DNA of 33,115 nt from Actinomycetota bacterium (GTDB lineage Bacteria; Actinomycetota; Actinomycetes; S36-B12), in assembly GCA_017856385.1 (NCBI GenBank), contig JAFMFD010000017.1, forward strand, positions 1-33,115. The letters run 5' to 3'. The position numbers and the translations under genes were made by a program. Under the pieces are notes generated by a model. The model made no database searches. It saw only the letters and a list, made by a program, of their open reading frames with translations, and had not been told where the DNA came from. Of the stretch, positions 8,502-15,269 are shown piece after piece (positions within the stretch are counted from its first letter, which is position 1; every line of letters begins with the position of its first letter).

Positions 8502-9548
8502 GTGGACCAGGTGCTGATCGGTGCGGTAGCTCTCCTTGTCGGTGTGATCATCGGCGTACTGCTCGGGATGGCGGTCATGCGCGCCCGGACCCGTCCGTCC
8601 ACCACCTCCGTCGTCGAGCTCGACGCGCTGCTGGCCCCGGTGCGCGAGAACCTCGAGAGCCTGCGCCGATCGGCCGAGGGTGCCCATCGTGATCGGGCCG
8701 TGGCGGAGGCCGCCATCACCGCGCAACTGTCCGCGGTGCAGGAGCGGTATGCGGGGCTCGAGGAGGCGACGGCGCAGCTGCGCGCCGCCATGGCCGGTGG
8801 CCAGACGCGCGGGCAGTGGGGCGAGATGCAGCTGGAGAGTCTGCTCGATCACGCGGGGATGGTCGAGGGCGTGCACTACCGCAGGCAGGACATCCGCGAC
8901 TCGGGCACTCGTCCGGATGTTGTCGTAATTCTCCCGGGCGGGGGAGAGGTGCTCGTCGACGCGAAGTTCCCGTTCGACGCCTACTGGCAGTCCATCTCCG
9001 AGACCGACGAGTCTCGACGATCAGAGCTGCTGAGCAAGCACGCGAGCGATGTGCTTGCTCGGGCTCGTGAGCTCGCGGGCAAGGGCTACTCGGACGTCTC
9101 GACGTCACCGGACTTCGTCGTGATGTTCCTGCCGCTCGAATCCCTCCTGTCGGTGTCGCTCGAGGCCGACCCGCTTCTGCTGGAGAAGGCGTTCGAGCGC
9201 CGCGTCGTCCTGGCGACGCCGACCTCGATGGTGGGCCTGCTTCGGACGATCGCGTTCGGGTACCAGCGCAAACTGATGGCCGACAACGCCGAGGAGATCC
9301 GTGCGGCAGGTGCAGAGATGCTCTCGCGCCTGGCCACGCTCACCGATCACATCGACGGGATGCGGCGAGGACTGGAGCAGGCGGTCAGGGGCTACAACGC
9401 GTTCGTCGGGTCGTACGACCGCCAGGTCGTGGTGCAGGCACAGCGCCTGCATGAGATGGGCGTCGAGGCGCCCAAGGGGGTCGCGAGCGCCGACGTCGTG
9501 TCGGCGGATCTGCGTGTGTCCGACCCGGCCGCGCTGCGGTCGCCCTGA
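8502..9548 (+). CDS. rmuC: RmuC family DNA recombination protein
   Basis: The 348-residue product has an N-terminal membrane helix (VDQVLIGAVALLVGVIIGVLL), a coiled coil (about 35-95), then the RmuC nuclease-like core: RGQWGEMQLESLL, a YRRQD strand, RPDVVVILPGG and VDAKFPFDAY, where the D-x-K signature of PD-(D/E)xK-like folds is visible, and later VVMFLPLESLL and VLATPTSMVGLLRTI. RmuC limits inversions at short inverted repeats in Escherichia coli; its biochemical activity is unresolved. The start is uncertain. The GTG at 8502 places the helix at the N-terminus as in homologues, while an ATG at 8472 in the same frame adds ten residues, and neither has a strong ribosome site. The gene ends 9 bases before the convergent DUF3048 gene. 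Confidence 0.85.
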   Translation: MDQVLIGAVALLVGVIIGVLLGMAVMRARTRPSTTSVVELDALLAPVRENLESLRRSAEGAHRDRAVAEAAITAQLSAVQERYAGLEEATAQLRAAMAGGQTRGQWGEMQLESLLDHAGMVEGVHYRRQDIRDSGTRPDVVVILPGGGEVLVDAKFPFDAYWQSISETDESRRSELLSKHASDVLARARELAGKGYSDVSTSPDFVVMFLPLESLLSVSLEADPLLLEKAFERRVVLATPTSMVGLLRTIAFGYQRKLMADNAEEIRAAGAEMLSRLATLTDHIDGMRRGLEQAVRGYNAFVGSYDRQVVVQAQRLHEMGVEAPKGVASADVVSADLRVSDPAALRSP

Positions 9549-9557
9549 GGGGGGGCC

Positions 9558-10751
9558 TCAGGACGGCGTGCCGCTCGGCGTCGCGCCGGGGCTCGATGCC
9601 GTGGTCGACGGTGACGGGGCGGGGGCGAGGGGATCCGTCCACGGGGTGACGGTCGCCTTGCGCTCCTTGTCGAGCAGCACCACCCACACCTGACCGGGCT
9701 TGAACGGCATCGGCTGGCCGTCCTCCATCGTGAAGGTCGTGCCCACCTTGCCCTTCGGCCGCTCCCATCGGACCTTCCAGCCCAGTCCGTCGCGCAGCAC
9801 GATGGCCCGACCGCTGCCGATGGTCTCCGCATGCGGGGTGTTGCCGCCGCCCTTGTCGTAGAAGATCGAGGGCCTCTGCTCGACGTACTGGATGACGACG
9901 GTGTCGGCTTGCTGGCCGGCCTTGAGCTCCTCGGCCCCGGCGCGCTCGTCATTGAGGCTCACCGCGTAGGTGCCGCGCCTGGGCTTGTACTCGAACCCGG
10001 CGGAGGCGTAACTCCACTCCATCTGCGCGTCGGTGGCGATCCGGCCGCCGGCGGGGATGTCCGGGGAGAACACGAATCCGATGTCCCGGGACACGCTCGC
10101 CTCCTTCGCGTGGGCGAGGGCGGCCGCTCCGTCGAGGAAGTAGTTGTAGGGCGCACGCCGAGCGGAGTCGCGGCTGTAGCCCGTCGCCCAGCGGCGCGGG
10201 GAAACGTCGATGATCGATGCAGAGTCCAGGCTCTCGAACATCTTGCGCTGCGCGCCCGAGTAGGCGAACGCCGGTTTGCCGTACTGCGCGACGAGGTCGA
10301 TGTCGGTGATGCGCGCTGACCGCACGGGGCCAATCCGCTCCGGGACGGTGCTGGAGAACACCGCCGCCAGTCGCGTGATCCCGTACTCCACCTCCTCGAC
10401 GTAGACGACGTCCGCATCGATCAACCCGGCGTGCGGCTGGGCATTGCGGGTGTTGTCGAGCTTGACGATCAGGACGGGCTGGTCGGTGACGCCCTCCGGA
10501 CCGGGCAGGCCCGTGAACGGGGACACCCACGAGGGCGTGGGGGTCGGCGTGGGCGTGGGGGTCGGCGTGGGGGTGGGCTCGACCGGCTCCTGCGCGAGGG
10601 GGGCCGTGGGGGAGGGCTCGGGCGCCGGCGTCGTGGGTGCCCCGGCGGTCGGCGCACTGGTCGCGGTCGTGGGGAAGTTCCCGGTGCAGGCGGCCAACAG
10701 GCCGGTGGCGCTCAGGAGCAGAAGGGCTCCGGCCAGGCCACGCGTGCGCAC
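9558..10751 (-). CDS. DUF3048 domain (YerB-like) lipoprotein
   Basis: The 397-residue protein starts with a lipoprotein signal (lipobox LLAAC, Cys22). A Thr/Pro linker (about 25-75, including a run of TP dipeptides) follows. Then comes the DUF3048 domain: PVLIVKLDNTRNAQPHAGLIDADVVYVE-type opening, ERIGPVRSARITDIDL, and YNYFLDGA, with the C-terminal DUF3048 half ending in QVWVVLLDKE. Bacillus YerB belongs to this family, but its function is unknown to me. The C-terminal tail is Ser/Thr/Pro-rich. The GTG start has no Shine-Dalgarno sequence. A TACCCT hexamer ends exactly 6 bases before the start codon, which would make the mRNA leaderless. The gene is divergent from mraZ. Confidence 0.87.
   Translation of the reverse strand: MRTRGLAGALLLLSATGLLAACTGNFPTTATSAPTAGAPTTPAPEPSPTAPLAQEPVEPTPTPTPTPTPTPTPSWVSPFTGLPGPEGVTDQPVLIVKLDNTRNAQPHAGLIDADVVYVEEVEYGITRLAAVFSSTVPERIGPVRSARITDIDLVAQYGKPAFAYSGAQRKMFESLDSASIIDVSPRRWATGYSRDSARRAPYNYFLDGAAALAHAKEASVSRDIGFVFSPDIPAGGRIATDAQMEWSYASAGFEYKPRRGTYAVSLNDERAGAEELKAGQQADTVVIQYVEQRPSIFYDKGGGNTPHAETIGSGRAIVLRDGLGWKVRWERPKGKVGTTFTMEDGQPMPFKPGQVWVVLLDKERKATVTPWTDPLAPAPSPSTTASSPGATPSGTPS
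10533..10577 (-). repeat. Thr-Pro codon repeat in the DUF3048 lipoprotein
   Basis: On the plus strand the repeat shows as alternating GGCGTGGGGGTC-like units, and it encodes the (TP) run at residues about 59-73 of the lipoprotein. It is a flexible linker between the lipid anchor and the folded domain, and such runs can vary in length between strains. Repeat units are 6 or 12 bases, so changes would keep the reading frame. Confidence 0.8.
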
Positions 10752-10757
10752 CCGTGC

Positions 10758-10763
10758 AGGGTA
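10758..10763 (-). promoter_or_regulatory. Candidate -10 element for a leaderless DUF3048 mRNA
   Basis: On the minus strand the hexamer TACCCT fits the actinobacterial -10 consensus TANNNT. Six bases separate it from the GTG start (10749-10751), so transcription would begin at the start codon itself. No Shine-Dalgarno sequence is present, which fits. I see no convincing -35 element, so the call rests on the -10 and its spacing only. Confidence 0.4.
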
Positions 10764-10851
10764 CGGGGTCCGCGGCGCGGCACCGGACCGGCTCGCCCAG
10801 CGGGGACCTGAGGGTCGTGGTGGAGGAATGGGGGAGATTTGCCCTCACAAG

Positions 10852-10885
10852 GTGGTTGACGGTGGAGGAAAGTGGAGTACAGTGG
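10852..10885 (+). promoter_or_regulatory. Four MraZ-box repeats (GTGG, 10-bp period)
   Basis: GTGG occurs at 10852, 10862, 10872 and 10882, exactly 10 bases apart, on one face of the helix. MraZ is known to bind TGGG/GTGG-type direct repeats with 5-6 base spacers upstream of its own gene. This array is 55 bases before the mraZ start and covers the -35, spacer and -10 of the promoter, so MraZ binding should block RNA polymerase. The repeat phase is direct observation; binding is inferred from the family. Confidence 0.8.
10856..10883 (+). promoter_or_regulatory. Promoter of the mraZ/dcw operon
   Basis: A TTGACG -35 (10856-10861) and a TACAGT -10 (10878-10883) are separated by 16 bases. Transcription would start near 10890 and give a leader of about 50 bases before the ATG at 10940. 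The two hexamers interleave with the MraZ boxes. This is the best sigma-70-like promoter I can see in the window. Confidence 0.72.
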
Positions 10886-10939
10886 CGTCACTTGGTGAGG
10901 CCAAGGGGACGTCTGGTGCCTAAGGGGAGGAGGGGACGC

Positions 10940-11377
10940 ATGTTCCTCGGTTTCCTGGGCACCCATACCCCCAAACTGGACGACAAGGGGCGGCTGGTGC
11001 TGCCGGCCAAGTTCCGGGAGGGCTTCGCCTCCGGCCTCGTCCTCACCAAGGGCCAGGACCGAGCGATCGTCGTCTGGCCCGCGGCCGAGTTCGCCTCCTA
11101 CGCCGAGCGCCTCAATGAGGCCTCGCGCTCCGATCCGCGGGTTCAGGCGTACCAGCGCGTCCTGTTCTCGGGTGCCTTCGACGAGATCCCCGACCGGCAG
11201 GGCCGGATCACCGTGCCGCCGGCGCTGCGGGAGTACGCCGGTCTGGACCGCGACGTCGTCGTCGTCGGCAAGAACACCACCGCGGAGATCTGGGACGCCC
11301 AGGCGTGGGCCGCCTACCTCTCCGCCCAGGAGACCGCCTTCTCGGACCTCTCCGAGGAGGTGCTTCCCGGCATCTGA
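10940..11377 (+). CDS. mraZ: Transcriptional regulator MraZ
   Basis: The 145-residue product is a double SpoVT/AbrB-type DNA-binding protein. Two copies of the DxxxR motif are visible: DDKGR in LDDKGRLVLPAKFR (14-18) and DRQGR in PDRQGRITVPPALR (85-89). MraZ forms a ring-shaped oligomer and controls the dcw operon from repeats before its own gene; four such boxes are present at 10852-10885. The ATG at 10940 is chosen because it follows GGGGAGGAGGGG and matches the conserved MFLGxxxH start; the open frame reaches further upstream but that part is not MraZ-like. A 181-base gap follows before the next gene. Confidence 0.96.
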   Translation: MFLGFLGTHTPKLDDKGRLVLPAKFREGFASGLVLTKGQDRAIVVWPAAEFASYAERLNEASRSDPRVQAYQRVLFSGAFDEIPDRQGRITVPPALREYAGLDRDVVVVGKNTTAEIWDAQAWAAYLSAQETAFSDLSEEVLPGI

Positions 11378-11429
11378 CGCGACCCGTGCGGTGAGGTCTC
11401 CTCCCGCTCCTCGCTCCTGACGCGACTTC

Positions 11430-11480
11430 CCCCGCGCCAGGCACCGCTGGAAACGGCGGGCGGGGACCTGACCGCAGCGG
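11430..11480 (+). other. Competing GC-rich hairpins between mraZ and the rest of the cluster
   Basis: The 181-base gap 11378-11558 holds no gene I can support. Within it CCCCGCGCC (11430-11438) can pair with GGC and GCGGGG (11455-11465) with a two-base bulge. CCGCTG (11444-11449, in the loop of the first) is the exact complement of CAGCGG (11475-11480). The two pairings could compete or form a pseudoknot. No U-tract follows, so this is not a classical terminator. The last 40 bases before the next start are C/A-rich and look unstructured. GC-rich DNA pairs easily by chance. Confidence 0.3.
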
Positions 11481-11558
11481 AGCGCAGCACCACCCGCAGA
11501 ACCCGAGCCAGCCGAACGAACCGCACGACCCGACCGCGAACCTTCCGAGGGGGAGACC

Positions 11559-11690
11559 ATGAGCAGCCTCGACCTGCCACACGCACCGGTCCGCAGCACC
11601 CTGCGGTCCACGGCGGTGCTGGCACTGGCCCTGGCGATGACCGGCGGGGTGCTCGTGCTCGCATCTTCCGTCGTGGGGACGTGGAGCTGA
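11559..11690 (+). CDS. Unrecognised 43-residue single-pass membrane microprotein
   Basis: An ATG at 11559 is preceded by a strong GAGGGGGAG ribosome site (11547-11555) and opens a 43-codon frame ending in TGA at 11688-11690, two bases before the rsmH start. The product has a short polar N-terminus ([16 protein letters not shown]) and one hydrophobic helix of about 23 residues (about 18-41), then ends. Topology by the positive-inside rule would be N-in. It resembles no family I know. The strong ribosome site, the fit between mraZ and rsmH and the tight junction to rsmH support a real gene; no homologue could be checked. A role in division or wall synthesis is only suggested by position. Confidence 0.65.
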   Translation: MSSLDLPHAPVRSTLRSTAVLALALAMTGGVLVLASSVVGTWS

Positions 11691-11692
11691 CG

Positions 11693-12646
11693 ATGAGTAC
11701 CCCCGCCCACATCCCGGTCATGCGCGATCGGGTGCTGACGCTGCTCGCACCGGCCCTGGAGGAGCCGGGTGCGGTGCTCGTCGACGCGACGGTCGGCCTG
11801 GGTGGGCATGCTGAGTGCGCCCTCGAGCGCTTCCCCGAGCTGCGGGTCGTGGGCCTGGACCGCGACGAGGACGCCCTGCGCGCCTCGGGAGAGCGGCTCG
11901 GCGCCTTCGGGGAGCGCATCACGCTGGTGCACGCGGTGTATGACGAGCTGCCCGAGGTGCTCGATCGGCTGGGCCTGCACCAGGTGCAGGGGATCCTCTT
12001 CGACCTCGGGGTGTCGTCCATGCAGCTCGACGAGGCCGGGCGCGGATTCGCCTACTCGCAGGACGCCCCGCTCGACATGCGCATGGACCAGACCACCGGG
12101 CCGACCGCGGCAGACGTGCTGAACACCTACTCCGCGGCCGAGCTCACCCGCATCCTCCGCCAGTACGGGGAGGAGCGGTTTGCCAGTCGCATCGCCGCCC
12201 GCGTCGTGGCGGAGCGTGCGCAGCAGCCGTTCACGACATCGGCCCGCCTCGTCGACCTCATCCGCGCGTGCATCCCCGCGCCTGCGCGTCGCACCGGCGG
12301 CAACCCGGCCAAGCGGACCTTCCAGGCCCTGCGCATCGAGGTCAACGGCGAGCTCGACGCCCTGCGCAGCGCACTGCCGCAGGCGCTGGCGGCGCTCTCG
12401 GTCGGCGGGCGCATCGTGGTGATGTCGTACCAGTCTCTCGAGGACCGCATCGTCAAGCAGGCACTTGCTGCAGGCGCGAAGGTCGACGTTCCCGTCGGGC
12501 TGCCCGTCATCCCCGAGGGGCGCGGCCCGTGGCTGCGCCTGCTGACGCGCGGCGCCGAGACCGCGCCCGAGGCCGAGGTCGAGGTCAACCCGCGCGCGGC
12601 GTCGGTGCGCGTCCGGGCGGCCGAGAAGATCGCGGTGGCCGCATGA
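11693..12646 (+). CDS. rsmH: 16S rRNA (cytosine(1402)-N(4))-methyltransferase RsmH
   Basis: The 317-residue protein (also called MraW) methylates N4 of C1402 in 16S rRNA with S-adenosylmethionine. It shows HIPVM at the N-terminus, the SAM-binding loop DATVGLGGH (31-39), [22 protein letters not shown], the [15 protein letters not shown] motif, the [17 protein letters not shown] helix and a [12 protein letters not shown] motif. These are diagnostic of the family. The ATG at 11693 is taken over a GTG at 11681 in the same frame, since it gives the usual start ([10 protein letters not shown]) and has GGAG 7 bases upstream, inside the end of the microprotein gene. Its stop overlaps the ftsL ATG (ATGA). 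Confidence 0.97.
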   Translation: MSTPAHIPVMRDRVLTLLAPALEEPGAVLVDATVGLGGHAECALERFPELRVVGLDRDEDALRASGERLGAFGERITLVHAVYDELPEVLDRLGLHQVQGILFDLGVSSMQLDEAGRGFAYSQDAPLDMRMDQTTGPTAADVLNTYSAAELTRILRQYGEERFASRIAARVVAERAQQPFTTSARLVDLIRACIPAPARRTGGNPAKRTFQALRIEVNGELDALRSALPQALAALSVGGRIVVMSYQSLEDRIVKQALAAGAKVDVPVGLPVIPEGRGPWLRLLTRGAETAPEAEVEVNPRAASVRVRAAEKIAVAA

Positions 12647-13434
12647 GCAGCGCAGCACGCAAGCCCGTGGAGACGCCGGTCGCGGACACCGCGGTCGATG
12701 CGCATGACGCCAGCGACCTCGTGCTGCCTGCCAAACCTGAGGGCACGGAGTACGCGACGCGCGGAGCCCGTGGCAGGCGGGCGTCGCGGCCGCACCTGCG
12801 CGTGGTGTCGCCCCTGCGCCCGGAGCGCGCCAGCCGCGGAGTCTTCGCCCTCGTCGTTCTCGGCGGCCTGGCCGTCGGGATGGTCGCGATCCTGCTGATC
12901 AACACCTCGCTCGCGCAGGGCGCCTTCACCATCAGCGCCCTGAAGGCTGAGCAGGGCCAGCTGCTCGAGCAGGAGCAGGCGCTGATCGAGTCCGTCGCTG
13001 CACTGGGCGCGCCCGAGTCGCTCGAGACGCGTGCCCGCGAGCTCGGCATGGTGCCCAGCGAGAACCCCGTCTTCCTCGACGTCACCACCGGCGAAGTCAT
13101 GGGCAAGCCCAAGCCCGCCCCCGGGCGGCGGTCGACGATGCCGCGGCTGCTCACCCCGGCCGATGCCACGTCCGCGGAGGCCGTCGACAACGGCCTGGCC
13201 GGGCTGCCGGTGGTGGCCGACCCGAACCTCGATCCGGCGGCGGTCGATGCGGCAGCGGTGGATGCCGCAACTGCGCAGGCCGCAGAGAACCAGGTCGGGG
13301 AGCAGGGGGCCGGCCGCAAGCGGGACCGGAACCCCAACGCGGAGAACAACCTGTGGCAGGACACCGTCGTGCTCGACGTCACCGACGACCTGGCCAGCGG
13401 TGACGCCGGCCTGGAGGCGGTGCCGGTGCCGTGA
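12643..13434 (+). CDS. ftsL: FtsL-like septum protein with a long C-terminal tail
   Basis: The gene occupies the ftsL position between rsmH and ftsI. The 263-residue product has a cytoplasmic N-terminus rich in basic residues (41-64), one membrane helix (about 66-86), a short coiled coil (about 97-122) and the motif [14 protein letters not shown] (126-138), typical of FtsL/DivIC-type proteins. FtsL links FtsQ/FtsB with FtsI/FtsW. After about residue 160 a low-complexity Ala/Asp-rich tail of about 100 residues follows, longer than in classic FtsL (100-150 residues total). Start and stop overlap rsmH and ftsI by 4 bases. Sequence identity in FtsL is always low, so position carries much of the weight. 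Confidence 0.85.
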   Translation: MSSAARKPVETPVADTAVDAHDASDLVLPAKPEGTEYATRGARGRRASRPHLRVVSPLRPERASRGVFALVVLGGLAVGMVAILLINTSLAQGAFTISALKAEQGQLLEQEQALIESVAALGAPESLETRARELGMVPSENPVFLDVTTGEVMGKPKPAPGRRSTMPRLLTPADATSAEAVDNGLAGLPVVADPNLDPAAVDAAAVDAATAQAAENQVGEQGAGRKRDRNPNAENNLWQDTVVLDVTDDLASGDAGLEAVPVP

Positions 13435-15266
13435 CGGCGTCGACGCGCACGACCGCCCGTGGTCCGCGGACCACCGGCGGTTCGCAGCGTCGACCCCCGG
13501 CGACCCCGCAGCGCGGGCACGATGGCGGACGCGGCCGCGTGCCCGCCGGAGTCGTCGTGATGGCCGATCCGCGCAAGCGCGGCACGATCCTGCTGATCGT
13601 CACCGGCCTGATCCTCACGCTGTTCGCCGGTCGCCTGATCGAGATCCAGGCGGTGCGCGGTGAGACGCTCGCCGCCGAGGCCATGGGCCAGCGCATGCGA
13701 GTGGTCGAGCTGCCGGCGCAGCGCGGATCGATCACCGACCGATCGGGTGAGCCGCTGGCAGTCACCGTCGAGGCGCGCAATCTGACCGCGGACCAGACGC
13801 TCGTCACGGACCCGGTCGCGGTCGCGACCGCGCTCGCGCCCGTCCTCGGGGTCGACGCAGCCGTGCTCGTCCCCCGGCTCACTGGCGAACGGCGTTTCGT
13901 GTACCTGGCGAAGGCGCTGACCCCTGAGACATGGAACCGGATCAGCGAGATGCGCCTTCCGGGCATCTTCAGCGAGCCCACGTCGCGTCGCATCTACCCC
14001 GCGGGCGACCTGGCCGCAAACGTCGTCGGATTCGTCGGCGACGAGGGCCACGGCCTCGCCGGTCTGGAGTTCGCGTATGAGGAGTCGCTGGTGGGGACCG
14101 CCGGCGAGGTGGCGTACGAGCGAGGCCCGGGCGTCGGCGCGATCCCGACGGCAGCACAGGCGAGCACCGACCCGGTCGCGGGATCGGACCTGCGACTGAC
14201 CATCGACCGCGACATCCAGTTCGTCGCGCAGGAGACCCTCGCGGCCCAGGTCGCGGCCTCCCGCTCGGACAGCGGCACCCTCGTGGTGATGGACCCGCGC
14301 ACGGGCGACATCCTGGCCCTCGCTACGGCACCGACCTTCGATGCCAACGACCCGGGTGCGTCGGACGAGGCGAACCTCGGCAACCGCGCCCTTACAGAGG
14401 TCTTCGAGCCCGGCTCGACGGCCAAGCTCATGACGCTGGCCGCGGTCGTCAACGAGGGCGCTGCGAATCCCTACACATGGTTCAAGATCCCGCCAGTTCT
14501 CAAGCGCGGCGGTGAGCAGTTCCAGGACCACACACCGCACGGCACCCTGAACCTGACACTCACGGGCGTCATGGCGAAGTCGAGCAACATCGGCACGATC
14601 ATCGCCGCCGAGCGGATCGGCGGAGGGACCCTCGAGCGCTACCTGCGCAAGTTCGGCGCAGGGGAGAAGACCGGCATCGGCTTCCCGGGCGAGGTGGCGG
14701 GCATCCTGCCGAAGCGCGACACGTGGTCGGCCACGTCCTTCCCGACGATCGCCTTCGGCCAGGGCTTCAGCATGAACGCGGTGCAGGCGACCAGCGTCTT
14801 CTCGACGATCGCGAACGACGGGGTCCGGCTCCCACCGCGGCTGGTGGACGAGGTGGTCAACGCCGACGGAACCGTCGAGGACCCGACGAAGGGCAAGCCG
14901 ACGCGCGTCGTGTCGGCCGCCACGGCACGTCAGGTGCGGGCCATGCTCGAGGCAGTCGTCGGCCCCGGCGGCACCGCGCCCAATGCCGCGATCCCGGGGT
15001 ACCGCGTGGGCGGCAAGACCGGCACGGCCCAGGCGTGGAAGGCGTCCTGCAGGTGCTACAGCGGCGTCGTCGCCTCGTTCGTCGGCATGGCGCCCGCGGA
15101 CGACCCGGCCCTCGTGGTCGGCGTGTTCCTCGTGAACCCGAGGCAGGGCCGCTACGGCGGCGAGCTCGGCGGCCCGGTATTCAAGCGTGTCATGACGTAC
15201 GCGCTGCAGGCGCGTCAGGTCCCGCCGACGGGCATGCCCGCCTCGCGGCTGCCGCTTGGGGGCTGA
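13431..15266 (+). CDS. ftsI: Septal peptidoglycan transpeptidase FtsI (PBP3)
   Basis: The 611-residue class B penicillin-binding protein has a disordered, Arg/Pro-rich cytoplasmic start (1-48), one membrane helix (about 51-68), a dimerisation domain, and the transpeptidase domain. The latter shows the three active-site motifs: SxxK as STAK (Ser329 nucleophile), SSN (384-386) and KTG (529-531). It cross-links septal peptidoglycan with FtsW. The GTG start overlaps the ftsL stop (GTGA), and GGAGG lies 13 bases upstream, somewhat far. A cysteine pair (SCRCYSG, about 539-545) follows KTG; a comparable CxCY occurs in other actinobacterial FtsI proteins I remember. A 3-base gap leads to murE. Confidence 0.96.
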   Translation: MTASTRTTARGPRTTGGSQRRPPATPQRGHDGGRGRVPAGVVVMADPRKRGTILLIVTGLILTLFAGRLIEIQAVRGETLAAEAMGQRMRVVELPAQRGSITDRSGEPLAVTVEARNLTADQTLVTDPVAVATALAPVLGVDAAVLVPRLTGERRFVYLAKALTPETWNRISEMRLPGIFSEPTSRRIYPAGDLAANVVGFVGDEGHGLAGLEFAYEESLVGTAGEVAYERGPGVGAIPTAAQASTDPVAGSDLRLTIDRDIQFVAQETLAAQVAASRSDSGTLVVMDPRTGDILALATAPTFDANDPGASDEANLGNRALTEVFEPGSTAKLMTLAAVVNEGAANPYTWFKIPPVLKRGGEQFQDHTPHGTLNLTLTGVMAKSSNIGTIIAAERIGGGTLERYLRKFGAGEKTGIGFPGEVAGILPKRDTWSATSFPTIAFGQGFSMNAVQATSVFSTIANDGVRLPPRLVDEVVNADGTVEDPTKGKPTRVVSAATARQVRAMLEAVVGPGGTAPNAAIPGYRVGGKTGTAQAWKASCRCYSGVVASFVGMAPADDPALVVGVFLVNPRQGRYGGELGGPVFKRVMTYALQARQVPPTGMPASRLPLGG

Positions 15267-15269
15267 GCG

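Noticed and set aside
10817-10833. Further GTGG-like copies upstream of the four MraZ boxes
   Set aside because: They are out of phase with the 10-bp array and likely reflect the G-rich composition.
11378-11558. Additional gene between mraZ and the microprotein
   Set aside because: I found no frame with a start and length that could be supported in this gap.
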